Positions 8,499 to 17,478 are shown, numbered from the stretch's first letter. The stretch is DNA of 42,560 nt from Spirochaetaceae bacterium (GCA_007118855.1 SKQU01000042.1:1-42560), one strand, 5' to 3'. Numbers and translations are program-made. The notes: generated by a model not told the origin, from the sequence alone.

Positions 8499-9028
8499 CA
8501 CCGCCGCCTGCCACGCGCGAGATGGGCCACGATCAGCGCGACTCCCATGCCTACGAGCAGCGTCGGCCACCAGACGCCCACGAAGGCCGCAAAGTCGGTG
8601 GTTACCAGATTCAGCGAGAAGGGCAGGAAGAGCATCGAAAGGAGGATCATGGCCGCCGCGGGAATGGTAAACGTCACCCGCGCCGCGCCGTGCTTGCGCA
8701 GTCCGTACGAGAGGAGCGCCACCCCGATCACGGTCATGAACACCGGCCAGACGCGGGAGAGCTCGACGACGACAACGGTGCCGGTCAGAAGCAGAAGAAG
8801 GCCGGTCAGAAGCAGACTCGTGCCGAAGAAGACGTAGTAGTCCGGGCCCGAGTGGAACACCCGGTAGTAGAGCAGCACCAGGCCGGTCAGAAGCGGAAGC
8901 AGCGGCCAGAGTGCGAGCAGCCCGGGCAGCCGTCCGGAGGTCCGCAACAGCAGCACCCCGCCGGCGATGACGAGCATGACCCCCAGAACGGCGAGCTTGT
9001 TCGGAAATCGGGGATGACGTCGATCCAT
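8498..9028 (-). CDS. Small multi-pass membrane protein, unrecognised
   Basis: A 176-residue protein with about six hydrophobic segments and a short Arg-rich C-terminus (ARGRRR). The pattern resembles the transmembrane part of LiaI/LiaF-like or DUF5668 proteins, but I cannot assign a family. Two of its membrane segments are partly repeated at DNA level: the 15-mer GCCGGTCAGAAGCAG occurs at 8780 and 8801, and 13 bases of it occur again at 8882. The start at 9028 is fixed by a promoter whose -10 box ends six bases upstream, so the transcript should begin at the ATG. The next gene overlaps its stop codon. Confidence 0.75.
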   Translation of the reverse strand: MDRRHPRFPNKLAVLGVMLVIAGGVLLLRTSGRLPGLLALWPLLPLLTGLVLLYYRVFHSGPDYYVFFGTSLLLTGLLLLLTGTVVVVELSRVWPVFMTVIGVALLSYGLRKHGAARVTFTIPAAAMILLSMLFLPFSLNLVTTDFAAFVGVWWPTLLVGMGVALIVAHLARGRRR

Positions 9029-9034
9029 GACGCA

Positions 9035-9063
9035 ATAGTAGCCGGTTTGCCGCCGGTTGCCAA
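9035..9063 (-). promoter_or_regulatory. Leaderless promoter of the membrane-protein operon
   Basis: On the minus strand TTGGCA (9063-9058) and TACTAT (9040-9035) are 17 bases apart. Exactly six bases separate the -10 box from the ATG at 9028, so the transcript should start on the A of the start codon. The -35 box overlaps that of the divergent promoter at 9057-9085. Confidence 0.7.
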
Positions 9064-9085
9064 CGAACACTCCGGCTGCTATACT
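9057..9085 (+). promoter_or_regulatory. Promoter of the TPR-like lipoprotein gene
   Basis: TTGCCA (9057-9062) and TATACT (9080-9085) with a 17-base spacer. Transcription should begin near 9092, four bases before the ATG at 9096. Five of its six -35 bases are shared with the divergent minus-strand promoter. Confidence 0.75.
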
Positions 9086-9095
9086 CCGGCCGACG

Positions 9096-10139
9096 ATGAG
9101 TCTCAGAACGCTGTTTTTCGCTTCCTTGGTCGTGGCGATCGCGGTCACCGGTTGCTCGAATATTGATGACTACTACCTTGCAGGCTCTTCAGACCCGGAA
9201 GTACGTGAGCTGTACCGGCTCGTGGCCACGGAGGATGATCCGCAGGTCCGCGCCGTAGCGATCGAACGCCTCGCGGGATTCCTGCTGATCGAGTCCGGGC
9301 CGCAACCGCTGATCGCGTACCTCACGAACTACGTCGAGAGAAACCCGAAGGACAAGTACGGCGGCCTGTACCTCTACATTGTCGCGCAGAGCTACCTGGA
9401 AACGGGAGCCCATGCGCTCGCCCGCTACTACTACGAGCGCGTCGTCACGGGGTACTCGGATGTGCGCTCAAACGGGATCTCGCTGCGAAAGGCTGCGCTC
9501 GAGCAACTCGTCCGGCTGAGCCCGGATCCGGAGGATCGTGTCGTCCACTATCGCACGCTGCTCGCCGAGTACGGAGACGAGGTCGACCGGGGTCTGCTCC
9601 ACTACCGTCTGGCCGAGAACCTGGCGCTCCTCGGCGAATGGGACGAGGTCTACAGGACGTACCGGCAGGTATTGCGGCATCCGGAACTCGAGGTCCCCGG
9701 CAGGCCGGATGCATATCGCCGGGTTCGCGAGCGCGTGGACTTCTACGACAGCCGCAAGAACTGGACGTTACCGACGGTGGAGGACCTTCGACGCACGATC
9801 ACCTGGGCGCTGGTGAACCGCGACACAGCCACGCTGACGCGCTACCAGGCCGGGGTCAACTTCTTCACCCGCAGTTGGGAACAGGACTTCGACGATCCGA
9901 ATACCATGCCGATCTGGAACCTGGGCGCCATTCTGCGTCTCACGCCGCGCACGCTGAGCATCGACCGGGAGGTCGACATGAACGCGGAGGGCACGGAAGC
10001 CTATCTCTGGACGTACGGATGGGGCGGCCTGCGTATTCGCACGTGGTACCTCTACTTCCGGCGGGTGCATTTCCCGCCTGATCCGGATATCCACGGAACA
10101 TGGGAGTGGGCCGGCGTCTATCTGGGAGAACGCCTGTAG
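9096..10139 (+). CDS. Lipoprotein with TPR-like helical repeats
   Basis: A 347-residue predicted lipoprotein. The signal sequence ends in the lipobox AVTGC, with Cys20 the lipidated residue. Residues about 30-230 are helical repeats of TPR type: alternating 'RLAGFLL', 'YIVAQSYLETGAHALARYYYERVV' and 'LAENLALLGEWDEVYRTYRQVL' segments. The last 110 residues are Trp/Tyr-rich (YLWTYGWGGLRIRTWYLYF) and likely form a separate beta domain. The promoter places the 5' end about four bases before this ATG, which rules out an in-frame upstream ATG at 9057. It is the first of three exported proteins in a row, suggesting an envelope-linked function, but I do not recognise the family. Confidence 0.8.
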   Translation: MSLRTLFFASLVVAIAVTGCSNIDDYYLAGSSDPEVRELYRLVATEDDPQVRAVAIERLAGFLLIESGPQPLIAYLTNYVERNPKDKYGGLYLYIVAQSYLETGAHALARYYYERVVTGYSDVRSNGISLRKAALEQLVRLSPDPEDRVVHYRTLLAEYGDEVDRGLLHYRLAENLALLGEWDEVYRTYRQVLRHPELEVPGRPDAYRRVRERVDFYDSRKNWTLPTVEDLRRTITWALVNRDTATLTRYQAGVNFFTRSWEQDFDDPNTMPIWNLGAILRLTPRTLSIDREVDMNAEGTEAYLWTYGWGGLRIRTWYLYFRRVHFPPDPDIHGTWEWAGVYLGERL

Positions 10140-10207
10140 GCCTTCCGGCCGACCGGCACCGACCGGCGCCTCCTAATGTGAAGCTTCCGGCCGCCGAGAA
10201 TAGAAAG

Positions 10208-11080
10208 GTGGGATACCCGATCGGTCTGCGGATCATCCTGACAACGCTTTTCCTCGTTTGCCTGGCCGCAGGTGCGGCCGGGAATCCGGATCCCCGGGAT
10301 ACGGTCACGAGCGAGATCGACTGGGGCACGGGCACGATGCTCGTCACGATCGAGCGCTCGCTCAACGCCGCGGGCGCGACCGGACCCGCCGCCGTCTCGA
10401 GGACCCAGCGGGCAATTCGGCGAGACGCTGCGCAGATCCTCTTCGACGTGCTCCTGGACGTACGACTCGACTCGCTGCATACGGTCGGCTCTCTCATCGG
10501 TGAACGCGAAGATCTCGTCTTCCGGCTCGAACGCGCCGCAGGCTCCGCCACTCCGATCGACGCGAGCGCGACGCGCGACCTCTCGGCCGCCCGGGTTACG
10601 TTCTCCGTCGACCTTCACAGGGGCCTCGCCCGGCAGTTCGTGTTCCACTCCCGGGCGGCTTCCATTGAGTCGAGACTCGGATGGATTGCCCATACCGACT
10701 ACACCGGCATACTCATCCATGCCGCCGGCGAGCTTCCGCTGTTCGGCACGAACACCACGGCTCGCCTGGAACCGGCGCTCTTTCCCGCGGTACACTACCT
10801 GCGTGGACCGGAGAACCTGCTCTACCGCCTCGCCACAGCGGAGCACATGGACCCGGACCTGCTCGGCTCCAAGGGAGCGGCGGCGTACACGAACGACCCG
10901 CAGGCGGCGGGTCACGCCGATCGCGTGGGCACTCGTCCCTTGCGGATCCTCGCCGCAGGCACTTTCGGCACCGCTGCGACCGACATCGTCATCACCGAAC
11001 AGGACGCCCTCCAGATCATGGCCTCCGCGCACAACCGTTCGCTGCTCCGCGACGGCAAGCTGGTGATCGTGATCGACTGA
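10208..11080 (+). CDS. Exported protein of unknown function
   Basis: A roughly 290-residue protein with an N-terminal signal peptide (RIILTTLFLVCLAAGAAG). I choose the GTG at 10208 because the reading frame upstream is low-complexity Arg/Pro-rich and the signal peptide follows this codon directly; a GTG at 10178 is the main alternative. The segment RTQRAIRRDAAQILFDVLL resembles the helix of LPP20-like or flagellar FlgT-N-like domains, but this is weak. The C-terminal part carries 'YTGILIHAAGELPLFGT' and ends in a hydrophobic strand (KLVIVID). It lies 68 bases after the TPR-like lipoprotein and 63 before another lipoprotein, so all three are probably one transcription unit. Confidence 0.7.
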   Translation: MGYPIGLRIILTTLFLVCLAAGAAGNPDPRDTVTSEIDWGTGTMLVTIERSLNAAGATGPAAVSRTQRAIRRDAAQILFDVLLDVRLDSLHTVGSLIGEREDLVFRLERAAGSATPIDASATRDLSAARVTFSVDLHRGLARQFVFHSRAASIESRLGWIAHTDYTGILIHAAGELPLFGTNTTARLEPALFPAVHYLRGPENLLYRLATAEHMDPDLLGSKGAAAYTNDPQAAGHADRVGTRPLRILAAGTFGTAATDIVITEQDALQIMASAHNRSLLRDGKLVIVID

Positions 11081-11143
11081 GTAGCGTGTCGGACAGTTGA
11101 CTTTGCGATACCGTTGTGGTGAATTCAGCGGACGGAGTCCCGG

Positions 11144-12475
11144 ATGCCCGCTTCATCACACGGCCGCGGTTGCAGTGCCGTCTCACGAATATCGCTCCTG
11201 TTCCTCGTTCTCTCCGCCGCCCTGTGGGGCTGCGGGGACCGGCCCCTGGGGACCGGGGTGGTGCTGTGGTCACCGGATGAGTCGCTCCTGCGGTCGGCCT
11301 CCGTCGTATCCGTGCTCTCGCAGTCGGAAATCACCGACACCTACCGCGTTTCCGCCGACGAACTCGCCGAGCCTCTGGATATCGAGCGATGGCGGGTCGA
11401 GCTCCACGACGACGCAGACAGAGCCCGCACGCGCGCATCCGAGTTCGCATCCGCGCTCGAGGGAAACCCGTCGCTTCATGCCCGGGCGACACGTAGCGCG
11501 CTTCCCGTTCGATCCGAACCGCGTGCTGCCGCCGGCAACACGATCTACCGGCTGCGGGAGAACGAAGAGGTCAAACTGATCGGGCGGCAGCCGGAAGAGA
11601 CCGATCTCGAGGGGCTCGTTTCCTACTGGTACGAGGCGATGACCGCGACCGGGGAGCGGGGATGGGTGTTCGGCTACACCCTGCGTCTGTTCGACCCAAC
11701 CGACGATACGGTCGTCGTCGAGACCGGCAGGGGTGCTGATCCGCTCATCGACCTCCTTCTGCAGAACGTGTGGCGACCGGTGTACTACCTCGACATGATC
11801 GCAAGCCGTGCCTTCGACCTTGAGTTGTTCCGACCCGAGTTCGGCCTCTTCCCCCAGCCGGAGAACAGACAACTCGAGCTCGTGCTGCCCTACCACGCCA
11901 CGATCTTCGAGTACGAACAGATCGCCCCGGCGGGGTCGCGCCGGTACGTCGCCGAGGGCACATCGCTTCAGATCACCTTCCAGCGCAACGACGAGTTGAA
12001 CCTGCGCTACACCCTGGAAGGGCGGCAGTATATCCTCGCGATGCAGCGCGTGCCGGGAGACATAGAGCAGTTCATCGAGAATGAGATCGAGCGCAGGAGC
12101 GCCGTCTACGAGCGCCTGCTCGAACGGGGTCCGGAGCTCGGAAGCGACGCGTACGGGTCTCTCACGCTGATGCCGAACCAGCAGTTTGCCTGGACGGGGT
12201 TCCAGCGGCTCGTTCCGACCGCGATCGGCCCGCAGGCTTTGTCTACCGGCCGGATCGACATGGGTCTCTATCTGAGCTCCGCGCTGCGCCGCGACTACGA
12301 CGGAGCGCTCGCCTTCCGGTTCGACGGTGAACAGACGCCGGCGAGCTTCGTCTACCAGCTGCTCGAAGGTGGCATCCGATTCGTCTGGGTTGCGCCGCAG
12401 AACATCCGCGATCGCATCGTCCAGAGCGTCGGCGTCTCCCCGCTTACGGTCTTCATGTCGGCGGTCACAGAATAG
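11144..12475 (+). CDS. Predicted lipoprotein with SH3-like segment
   Basis: A 443-residue protein whose N-terminus (SLLFLVLSAALWGCGD) looks like a lipoprotein signal with Cys30 as the lipidated residue. GGAG lies six bases before the ATG. Residues about 125-180 (NTIYRLRENEEVKLIGR...YWYEAMTATGERGWVFGYTLRL) match the pattern of bacterial SH3 domains, which often bind cell-wall material. The remaining C-terminal 260 residues are mixed alpha/beta, and I do not recognise them. Its stop codon is immediately followed by the ABC-F start, so the envelope genes are joined to the long downstream run. Confidence 0.75.
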   Translation: MPASSHGRGCSAVSRISLLFLVLSAALWGCGDRPLGTGVVLWSPDESLLRSASVVSVLSQSEITDTYRVSADELAEPLDIERWRVELHDDADRARTRASEFASALEGNPSLHARATRSALPVRSEPRAAAGNTIYRLRENEEVKLIGRQPEETDLEGLVSYWYEAMTATGERGWVFGYTLRLFDPTDDTVVVETGRGADPLIDLLLQNVWRPVYYLDMIASRAFDLELFRPEFGLFPQPENRQLELVLPYHATIFEYEQIAPAGSRRYVAEGTSLQITFQRNDELNLRYTLEGRQYILAMQRVPGDIEQFIENEIERRSAVYERLLERGPELGSDAYGSLTLMPNQQFAWTGFQRLVPTAIGPQALSTGRIDMGLYLSSALRRDYDGALAFRFDGEQTPASFVYQLLEGGIRFVWVAPQNIRDRIVQSVGVSPLTVFMSAVTE

Positions 12476-14530
12476 ATGGCCCACATCCAGGCCGGCGACA
12501 TCAGCCTCGCCTATGGGGACCGCGACATTCTCAAAGGCGTGAATCTGACCCTGACCTCCGGAGACCGCTGCGCACTTGCGGGCGCCAATGGAAGCGGCAA
12601 ATCGACGCTGATGCGGATCCTCGCCCTGGAGCTGCCCCCGGATTCGGGATCGGTCGTCGCAACCACCGGGGCCCGGATCGTCTACCTTCCCCAGTCGGGG
12701 ATCACACACGCGGGACAGACCCTTGACGAGGAGATCGAGCTCGCCTACGGGCCCATCGCCGCGCTCCTCGCGAAGCGCGACCACATAGCCGAGCAGATGC
12801 AGGCCCCCGACCGGTCTGCGCCCGATCTTGACGCGCTCGTGCACGAGCACCATGAGATACAGGAACGCATAGAGCGCAGCGGCTACTACGACCGCGACGC
12901 GCAGATCGACCGGATACTCAGCGGTCTGGGATTCGCCCGGTCGGACCGGAGCAGAGGGGTCGACGAGTTTTCCGGAGGCTGGCAGATGCGAATCGCGCTG
13001 GCCAAGGTGCTGCTCTCCGGGCCGGATTTCCTCCTGCTCGATGAGCCGACCAACTACCTCGACGTCGAAGCGCGAGTGTGGCTCGGGAGCTTCCTCTCCT
13101 CGTATGCCGGGGGTGTCCTCATCGTCAGCCACGATCGTCGATTCCTGGATCAGACGATAGACACCGTGTGGGAGCTCTTTCTCGCGGAAGTCAGGCGCTA
13201 CCGGGGCTCCTACAGCGACTACGAGCGGCAACGGGAGGAGGAGATTGCCCGTCTGACCGCCGCGTGGGAACAGCAGCAGGAGGAGATCCGGAGGATCGAG
13301 GACTTCATCCGTCGCTTCCGTGCCAAAGCGTCCAAGGCGCGACAGGTTCAGAGCCGTATCAAACAGCTTGAGAAGATGGAGCCGATCGTCATTCCGGAGC
13401 ATCTGAAGCGCATCTCGATCGCCTTTCCCCCCGCGCCGCGCTCCGGCCGCGAGGTCGTGACCCTCGAGTCGGTGTCTCGCCGCTACGGAACGAACCGTGT
13501 CCTTGAAGACGTCGACCTCATCGTCGAGCGAGGAGAGAAGGTCGCACTCGTCGGCCCGAACGGCGCCGGGAAGTCGACGCTGATGCGGATCATCGCCGGC
13601 ACCGACTCAGCACACGGCGGCACGGTCCGATTCGGCGCGCAGGCTGCAACGGGTTTCTACGCCGACGACGACAGCTGGCTTGCCGGCGTCGGGGAGGCAG
13701 TCGGGGCGGCCGGCTCACCGGCCCGAGGTGCTTCCGGCGCGGCGGCTTCGGTGTTCGAGGTCACGATAAGGTCCGCACACGGTCAGACTGAACAGCAGAT
13801 CCGAAACATGCTCGGCGCGTTTCTTTTTCGTGACGACGACGTGTACAAGTCGATCGACGTCCTCTCCGGCGGAGAGCGAAGCCGGCTCGCCATGCTCCAG
13901 TTGCTGCTGCAGCCGCACAATCTGCTCGTACTTGACGAGCCGACCAACCATCTCGACATGGCGAGCAAGGACGTACTCCTTGACGCTCTGCGGCAGTTCA
14001 AGGGGACCATCGTCTTCGTCAGCCATGACCGCGAGTTCATCGAGAAGCTCGCAGGACGCGTCATCGAGCTGCGCCCCGACCCGCGAGACCCCGGCGCGCC
14101 GTCGCTCGTCTCCGACTTCCCCGGCGATTACCACTACTACGCGTGGCGACTCGAGCATCAGGGAGAGACGGTGGAGAGCGGGCCGACGCGTGCCGGAGGC
14201 GGCTCGCATCTGCCCGGGCCGGACGGATCGGACGGGTCCAACGGAGGAGGACCACCGGAGGTATCGCACGGCGAACAGAAAGCGCGGCGCAGCCGACGCC
14301 GGCAGCTCGAGCGTCGGGTGGAGACGCTTCTGGAGCAGATTGCTTTCGAGGAGCAACGCCACGAGACACTGCAGCGTGAACTCGCCGACCCGAGTGTCTA
14401 CGGCGACGGGGCCGAAGTGAAGAGACGGACCGCCGAGCTGAAGCGTATAGAGGCGAGGATCGACGAGTTCACCCGCGAGTGGGAGTCCGCCGCGACGGAG
14501 CTCGAGTCGCAGGCCGTCGCCGGTGGCTGA
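12476..14530 (+). CDS. ABC-F family ATPase (Uup/YdiF-like)
   Basis: A 684-residue soluble twin-ATPase of the ribosome-associated ABC-F class; it has no membrane segments. The first ATPase domain has Walker A GANGSGKST, a YLPQ Q-loop, signature FSGGWQMR, Walker B LLLDEPTNYLD and SHDRR. A charged inter-domain linker (about residues 245-310) follows. The second has GPNGAGKST, LSGGERSR, LVLDEPTNHLD and SHDRE. In the second domain the usual Q-loop Gln is not at its expected place (the segment reads GFYADDD), and an Ala/Gly-rich insert follows. A Gly/Asp/Ser-rich linker then leads to a C-terminal coiled coil (about 600-684), as in Uup. It overlaps the next gene by eight bases. Role in ribosome rescue or antibiotic protection is family inference. 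Confidence 0.9.
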   Translation: MAHIQAGDISLAYGDRDILKGVNLTLTSGDRCALAGANGSGKSTLMRILALELPPDSGSVVATTGARIVYLPQSGITHAGQTLDEEIELAYGPIAALLAKRDHIAEQMQAPDRSAPDLDALVHEHHEIQERIERSGYYDRDAQIDRILSGLGFARSDRSRGVDEFSGGWQMRIALAKVLLSGPDFLLLDEPTNYLDVEARVWLGSFLSSYAGGVLIVSHDRRFLDQTIDTVWELFLAEVRRYRGSYSDYERQREEEIARLTAAWEQQQEEIRRIEDFIRRFRAKASKARQVQSRIKQLEKMEPIVIPEHLKRISIAFPPAPRSGREVVTLESVSRRYGTNRVLEDVDLIVERGEKVALVGPNGAGKSTLMRIIAGTDSAHGGTVRFGAQAATGFYADDDSWLAGVGEAVGAAGSPARGASGAAASVFEVTIRSAHGQTEQQIRNMLGAFLFRDDDVYKSIDVLSGGERSRLAMLQLLLQPHNLLVLDEPTNHLDMASKDVLLDALRQFKGTIVFVSHDREFIEKLAGRVIELRPDPRDPGAPSLVSDFPGDYHYYAWRLEHQGETVESGPTRAGGGSHLPGPDGSDGSNGGGPPEVSHGEQKARRSRRRQLERRVETLLEQIAFEEQRHETLQRELADPSVYGDGAEVKRRTAELKRIEARIDEFTREWESAATELESQAVAGG

Positions 14531-16091
14531 GTCGCGCGGCAGAAACCGGCGCTTCCGTGAGCTTCGCCGGCTCCTCCCCGACGTTCAACCGACGCAGCCG
14601 GGCACGTACGAGCGCGATCAGGGAATCTTCTCGCTTGCCCCCGCAGCCGTCATCCGGCCCACTGAGGAAGAGCAGATCGCGAGCGCCCTTCGCGCCGCCT
14701 CACAGATGGGCATTCCCCTCGTCGCCCGCGCAGGGGGCAGCAACACCGGCGGCGCCGCAATCACCACCGGCATACTCATGCTCTTCGACCAGCAGCCTTT
14801 CAGCCGGATGACGCTCGACGAAGAACACGGTCGGCTGTGCTGCGGCGCGGCCGTGCGCCACGACCGGGTTCAGGAGGCGTTCGGGCGAATCGGGTTTCAC
14901 CTGCCCTCTGATCCTTCGAGCGGTCCGCTCTCCCGTCTGGCGGGCAACATAAACACACGGGCGAGCGGACCCCACGCGCTTCGCCACGGCGCGATCAACC
15001 GGTACGTCCGCGAAGTCAGGTTCATCACCGCCGACGGTACGGTGATCGATACGCGCCGACCTGCACAGGTACCGCGCCGTCTCATCGACGAGCTCCGCGC
15101 GCTTGCCGGAACAATCGCAGCCGACGACCGGGTGAGGGCCCGGCTCGAGGCGCGGCGTGACGTCAAGTGGGCCTCCGGATACGAGCTACTCGCTCTCCTT
15201 GACCACGCCGACGATCCGGTCCGCGCGCTGCCGCGTCTTCTGACCGGGAGCGTCGGGACGCTCGGTATCGTGACCGAAGCCGAGCTCCAGGGACTCCCCC
15301 GAGAAGAAGGCCGCGCCGCGGTGCTCCTGCGCTTCGAGGGCGACGGCGAGGCGTGCGCGGCGGCCCTCGACCTTCGAAGCGAGGCTCAGGCGGTTGAGCT
15401 CGTCTCCTGCACGACGCTCGAGCTCCTGCACGAGCGCATGCCCGCCCTGCGCGGCGCGAGCGCGGGGACCCTCCTCATCGTCGAGTACGCCGGGGCCGAG
15501 GCGACCACGAAGGCACGCCACGCCGCAGACCGGCTCTCGACGGCCCGCGGATTACGGTCGCACGAGATCGCCACCGACGAGCAGAGCATCGCGGCGATCT
15601 GGAAGGAGCGCAAGGCGCTCCTTCCGCTGGTGCGCAGCCTGACCGGGATCGTCGGCGTGCCGTACTCGGTCGTCAACGACGTGGGGGTCGATCCCCCTCG
15701 CCTGCCGGAGCTCCTCGAAGGCGCCGAACGCGTTCTCGCCCGCCACGGCCTTCGATCAGCGGTCTATGGGCACGCCGGAAGCGGAAATCTCCATCTGCGG
15801 CCGTTCTTCGCTCCGGGTGATGAGAAGACGGTGCGAGCGGTCGCCGAGGAGATCTATACCCTCGTGGGGACGCTCGGGGGTACGGTCACCGCGGAGCACG
15901 GAATGGGGCGCCTGCGCTCACCGTTTCTCGAGCTGGAGTGGGGTGCGCAGATCGTCGGCTTGATGCGGAACCTCAAGCATATCTTTGACCCGGATGATGT
16001 CCTGAACCCCGACACTCTGTTCGTCCCCCGGGGCCACCGGTTCAGCACGAGCGGATGGCCGACGCCGCCTTCGCTTTCCGGCTCAGGATAA
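14523..16091 (+). CDS. FAD-linked oxidase (GlcD / D-lactate dehydrogenase-like)
   Basis: A 522-residue flavoprotein of the FAD_binding_4 plus FAD-oxidase C-terminal class that oxidises 2-hydroxyacids. The N-terminal FAD-binding half shows VARAGGSNTGG near residue 66 and the PSSGPLSRLAGNINTRASGPHALRHG block near 135-160. The C-terminal half has the family's GHAGSGNLHLRP, EHGMGR and FDPDDVLNPDTLF signatures. No iron-sulfur domain is fused or adjacent, so its electron acceptor is not evident here. The GTG start at 14523 overlaps the end of the ABC-F gene by eight bases. The exact substrate (D-lactate, glycolate, 2-hydroxyglutarate) cannot be told from sequence alone. Confidence 0.85.
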   Translation: MAESRGRNRRFRELRRLLPDVQPTQPGTYERDQGIFSLAPAAVIRPTEEEQIASALRAASQMGIPLVARAGGSNTGGAAITTGILMLFDQQPFSRMTLDEEHGRLCCGAAVRHDRVQEAFGRIGFHLPSDPSSGPLSRLAGNINTRASGPHALRHGAINRYVREVRFITADGTVIDTRRPAQVPRRLIDELRALAGTIAADDRVRARLEARRDVKWASGYELLALLDHADDPVRALPRLLTGSVGTLGIVTEAELQGLPREEGRAAVLLRFEGDGEACAAALDLRSEAQAVELVSCTTLELLHERMPALRGASAGTLLIVEYAGAEATTKARHAADRLSTARGLRSHEIATDEQSIAAIWKERKALLPLVRSLTGIVGVPYSVVNDVGVDPPRLPELLEGAERVLARHGLRSAVYGHAGSGNLHLRPFFAPGDEKTVRAVAEEIYTLVGTLGGTVTAEHGMGRLRSPFLELEWGAQIVGLMRNLKHIFDPDDVLNPDTLFVPRGHRFSTSGWPTPPSLSGSG

Positions 16092-16111
16092 ATACAGTAT
16101 CCTACACTGCC

Positions 16112-16882
16112 ATGAAGCGGATACTCTCGTGGAACGTCAACGGCATCCGCGCCGTCTCGAAGAAAGGATTTCTCGAATGGCTCGAAGCCGAGTCGCCCGA
16201 GATTCTCTGCGTCCAGGAGACCAAGGCACACCCCGATCAGCTCGCCGAACAGCTGCGAGAGCCGGGCGGCTATCACGCCTACTGGGCGTCCGCCGAGAAG
16301 AAGGGGTACAGCGGAGTCGCTCTCTTCTCACGCGAAGAGCCGCGCATCGTGAAGACGATGGGGGTCTCGAGGTTCGACGCCGAAGGACGAGTCCTCCTGG
16401 CGGAGTATCCGCGGTTCACGCTCATCACGGCCTACTTTCCCAACAGTCAGGACGGCGGGAAGCGACTCGATTACAAGCTCGACTTCTGCGACGCGATGCG
16501 CTCGCTCTGTGACGAGATCGAACGCTCCGGGACGCCGCTCGTCATCTGCGGCGATTTCAACATCGCGCACAAGCCGGTGGATCTCGCGCGCCCGAAGGAG
16601 AACGAGCAGAGTCCCGGGTACCTGCCCGAGGAGCGCGCCTGGATGGATCGGTTCACCGACGCCGGGTACCGTGACACGTTTCGGATGTTCACCGCCGACG
16701 GCGGTCACTACACGTGGTGGAGCTACTTCACGAAGGGGCGCGAACGCAACGTCGGATGGCGCATTGACTACCACTGCGTCAGCCCGACAACAACGGAGCT
16801 CGTCACCGGCGCTCGCATTCTCTCAGACGTTATGGGGTCGGATCACTGTCCCGTTGAGATCACCTTCAAAGAGGAGGTGTGA
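16112..16882 (+). CDS. xth: Exodeoxyribonuclease III (AP endonuclease)
   Basis: A 256-residue Mg-dependent nuclease for abasic-site repair. Motifs are LSWNVNGIRA at the start, VQETK with the metal-binding Glu, YFPNSQ, GDFNIAHKPVDLARP, the VGWRIDYH segment and the C-terminal GSDHCPVE. The ATG at 16112 gives the canonical MKRILSWN N-terminus; upstream in-frame codons overlap the previous gene and add no family sequence. TACAGT at 16093-16098 and TACACT at 16103-16108 could be -10 boxes, but neither has a good -35. Its TGA shares a base with the ATG of the rhomboid gene. The gene name follows the E. coli xth/exoA family. Confidence 0.93.
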   Translation: MKRILSWNVNGIRAVSKKGFLEWLEAESPEILCVQETKAHPDQLAEQLREPGGYHAYWASAEKKGYSGVALFSREEPRIVKTMGVSRFDAEGRVLLAEYPRFTLITAYFPNSQDGGKRLDYKLDFCDAMRSLCDEIERSGTPLVICGDFNIAHKPVDLARPKENEQSPGYLPEERAWMDRFTDAGYRDTFRMFTADGGHYTWWSYFTKGRERNVGWRIDYHCVSPTTTELVTGARILSDVMGSDHCPVEITFKEEV

Positions 16883-17478
16883 TGCGCATCACGTACAACG
16901 CACCGGTCACGCTCACCTTTACCATCCTGAGTGCCATGGTGCTTCTCGCGGACACGATTACGCGCACCGGGATCATCGAGAGCCTGTTCGTCGTCGGCCC
17001 TACGATGAGCCTTGCGGACCCGGTCGACTACCTCCGGCTCGTCACGCACGCCGTCGGGCACGCCGGTTGGGGTCATCTCGTCAGCAATTTCGCCTTCATA
17101 CTTCTGCTCGGACCGATTCTCGAAGAGAAGCACGGCTCAGGCCCGCTTCTTGTCATGATGATCCTCACGGCGCTCGTGACGGGCGTGCTCAACGTGCTTC
17201 TCTTCCCCACCGGTCTTCTTGGAGCAAGCGGCATCGTCTTCATGATGATCCTCCTGAGCTCGTTCACCAACTTCCGACGCGGACAGATCCCCCTCACCTT
17301 CATCCTCGTCGTTCTGCTCTACCTGACACGGGAAGTCGTGACGGCATTCCAGGCGGACTCGATATCCCAGTTCGCTCATATCGCAGGCGGCGTGTGCGGA
17401 AGCCTCTTCGGCTTCCTGAAGCCTCCATCCGGCGCACGCGCCTACGAACACAGGAGCAGTGATGATCGACAAGCTTGA
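16882..17478 (+). CDS. Rhomboid-family intramembrane serine protease
   Basis: A 198-residue membrane protein with about six hydrophobic segments. The catalytic dyad is visible: GASG with Ser116, and His166 in the FAHIAGG segment of a later helix. The conserved [14 protein letters not shown] segment (second helix of the family) is also present. I use the ATG at 16882, which overlaps the TGA of the exonuclease gene (TGATG); a GTG three bases earlier is less likely. The 3' end overlaps prfA by 17 bases. Its substrates are unknown, and its position between a DNA-repair gene and prfA gives no clear clue. Confidence 0.88.
   Translation: MRITYNAPVTLTFTILSAMVLLADTITRTGIIESLFVVGPTMSLADPVDYLRLVTHAVGHAGWGHLVSNFAFILLLGPILEEKHGSGPLLVMMILTALVTGVLNVLLFPTGLLGASGIVFMMILLSSFTNFRRGQIPLTFILVVLLYLTREVVTAFQADSISQFAHIAGGVCGSLFGFLKPPSGARAYEHRSSDDRQA

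Noticed and set aside
8780-8894. Three short direct repeats (GCCGGTCAGAAGC) as a possible regulatory or CRISPR-like repeat
   Set aside because: They lie inside the membrane-protein gene in one reading frame and encode similar Leu-Leu-Thr-Gly segments of adjacent helices. An internal duplication is the simplest reading.
11097-11125. TTGACT (11097-11102) as a promoter for the SH3 lipoprotein gene
   Set aside because: The -35 is good, but the -10 at 17 bases (TGAATT) matches the consensus at only three positions. Cotranscription with the upstream genes explains expression equally well.
11270-13402. 710-codon minus-strand frame opposite the SH3 lipoprotein and ABC-F genes
   Set aside because: Shadow of the ABC-F codon pattern. 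The plus strand carries intact Walker and signature motifs; the minus frame shows no domain.
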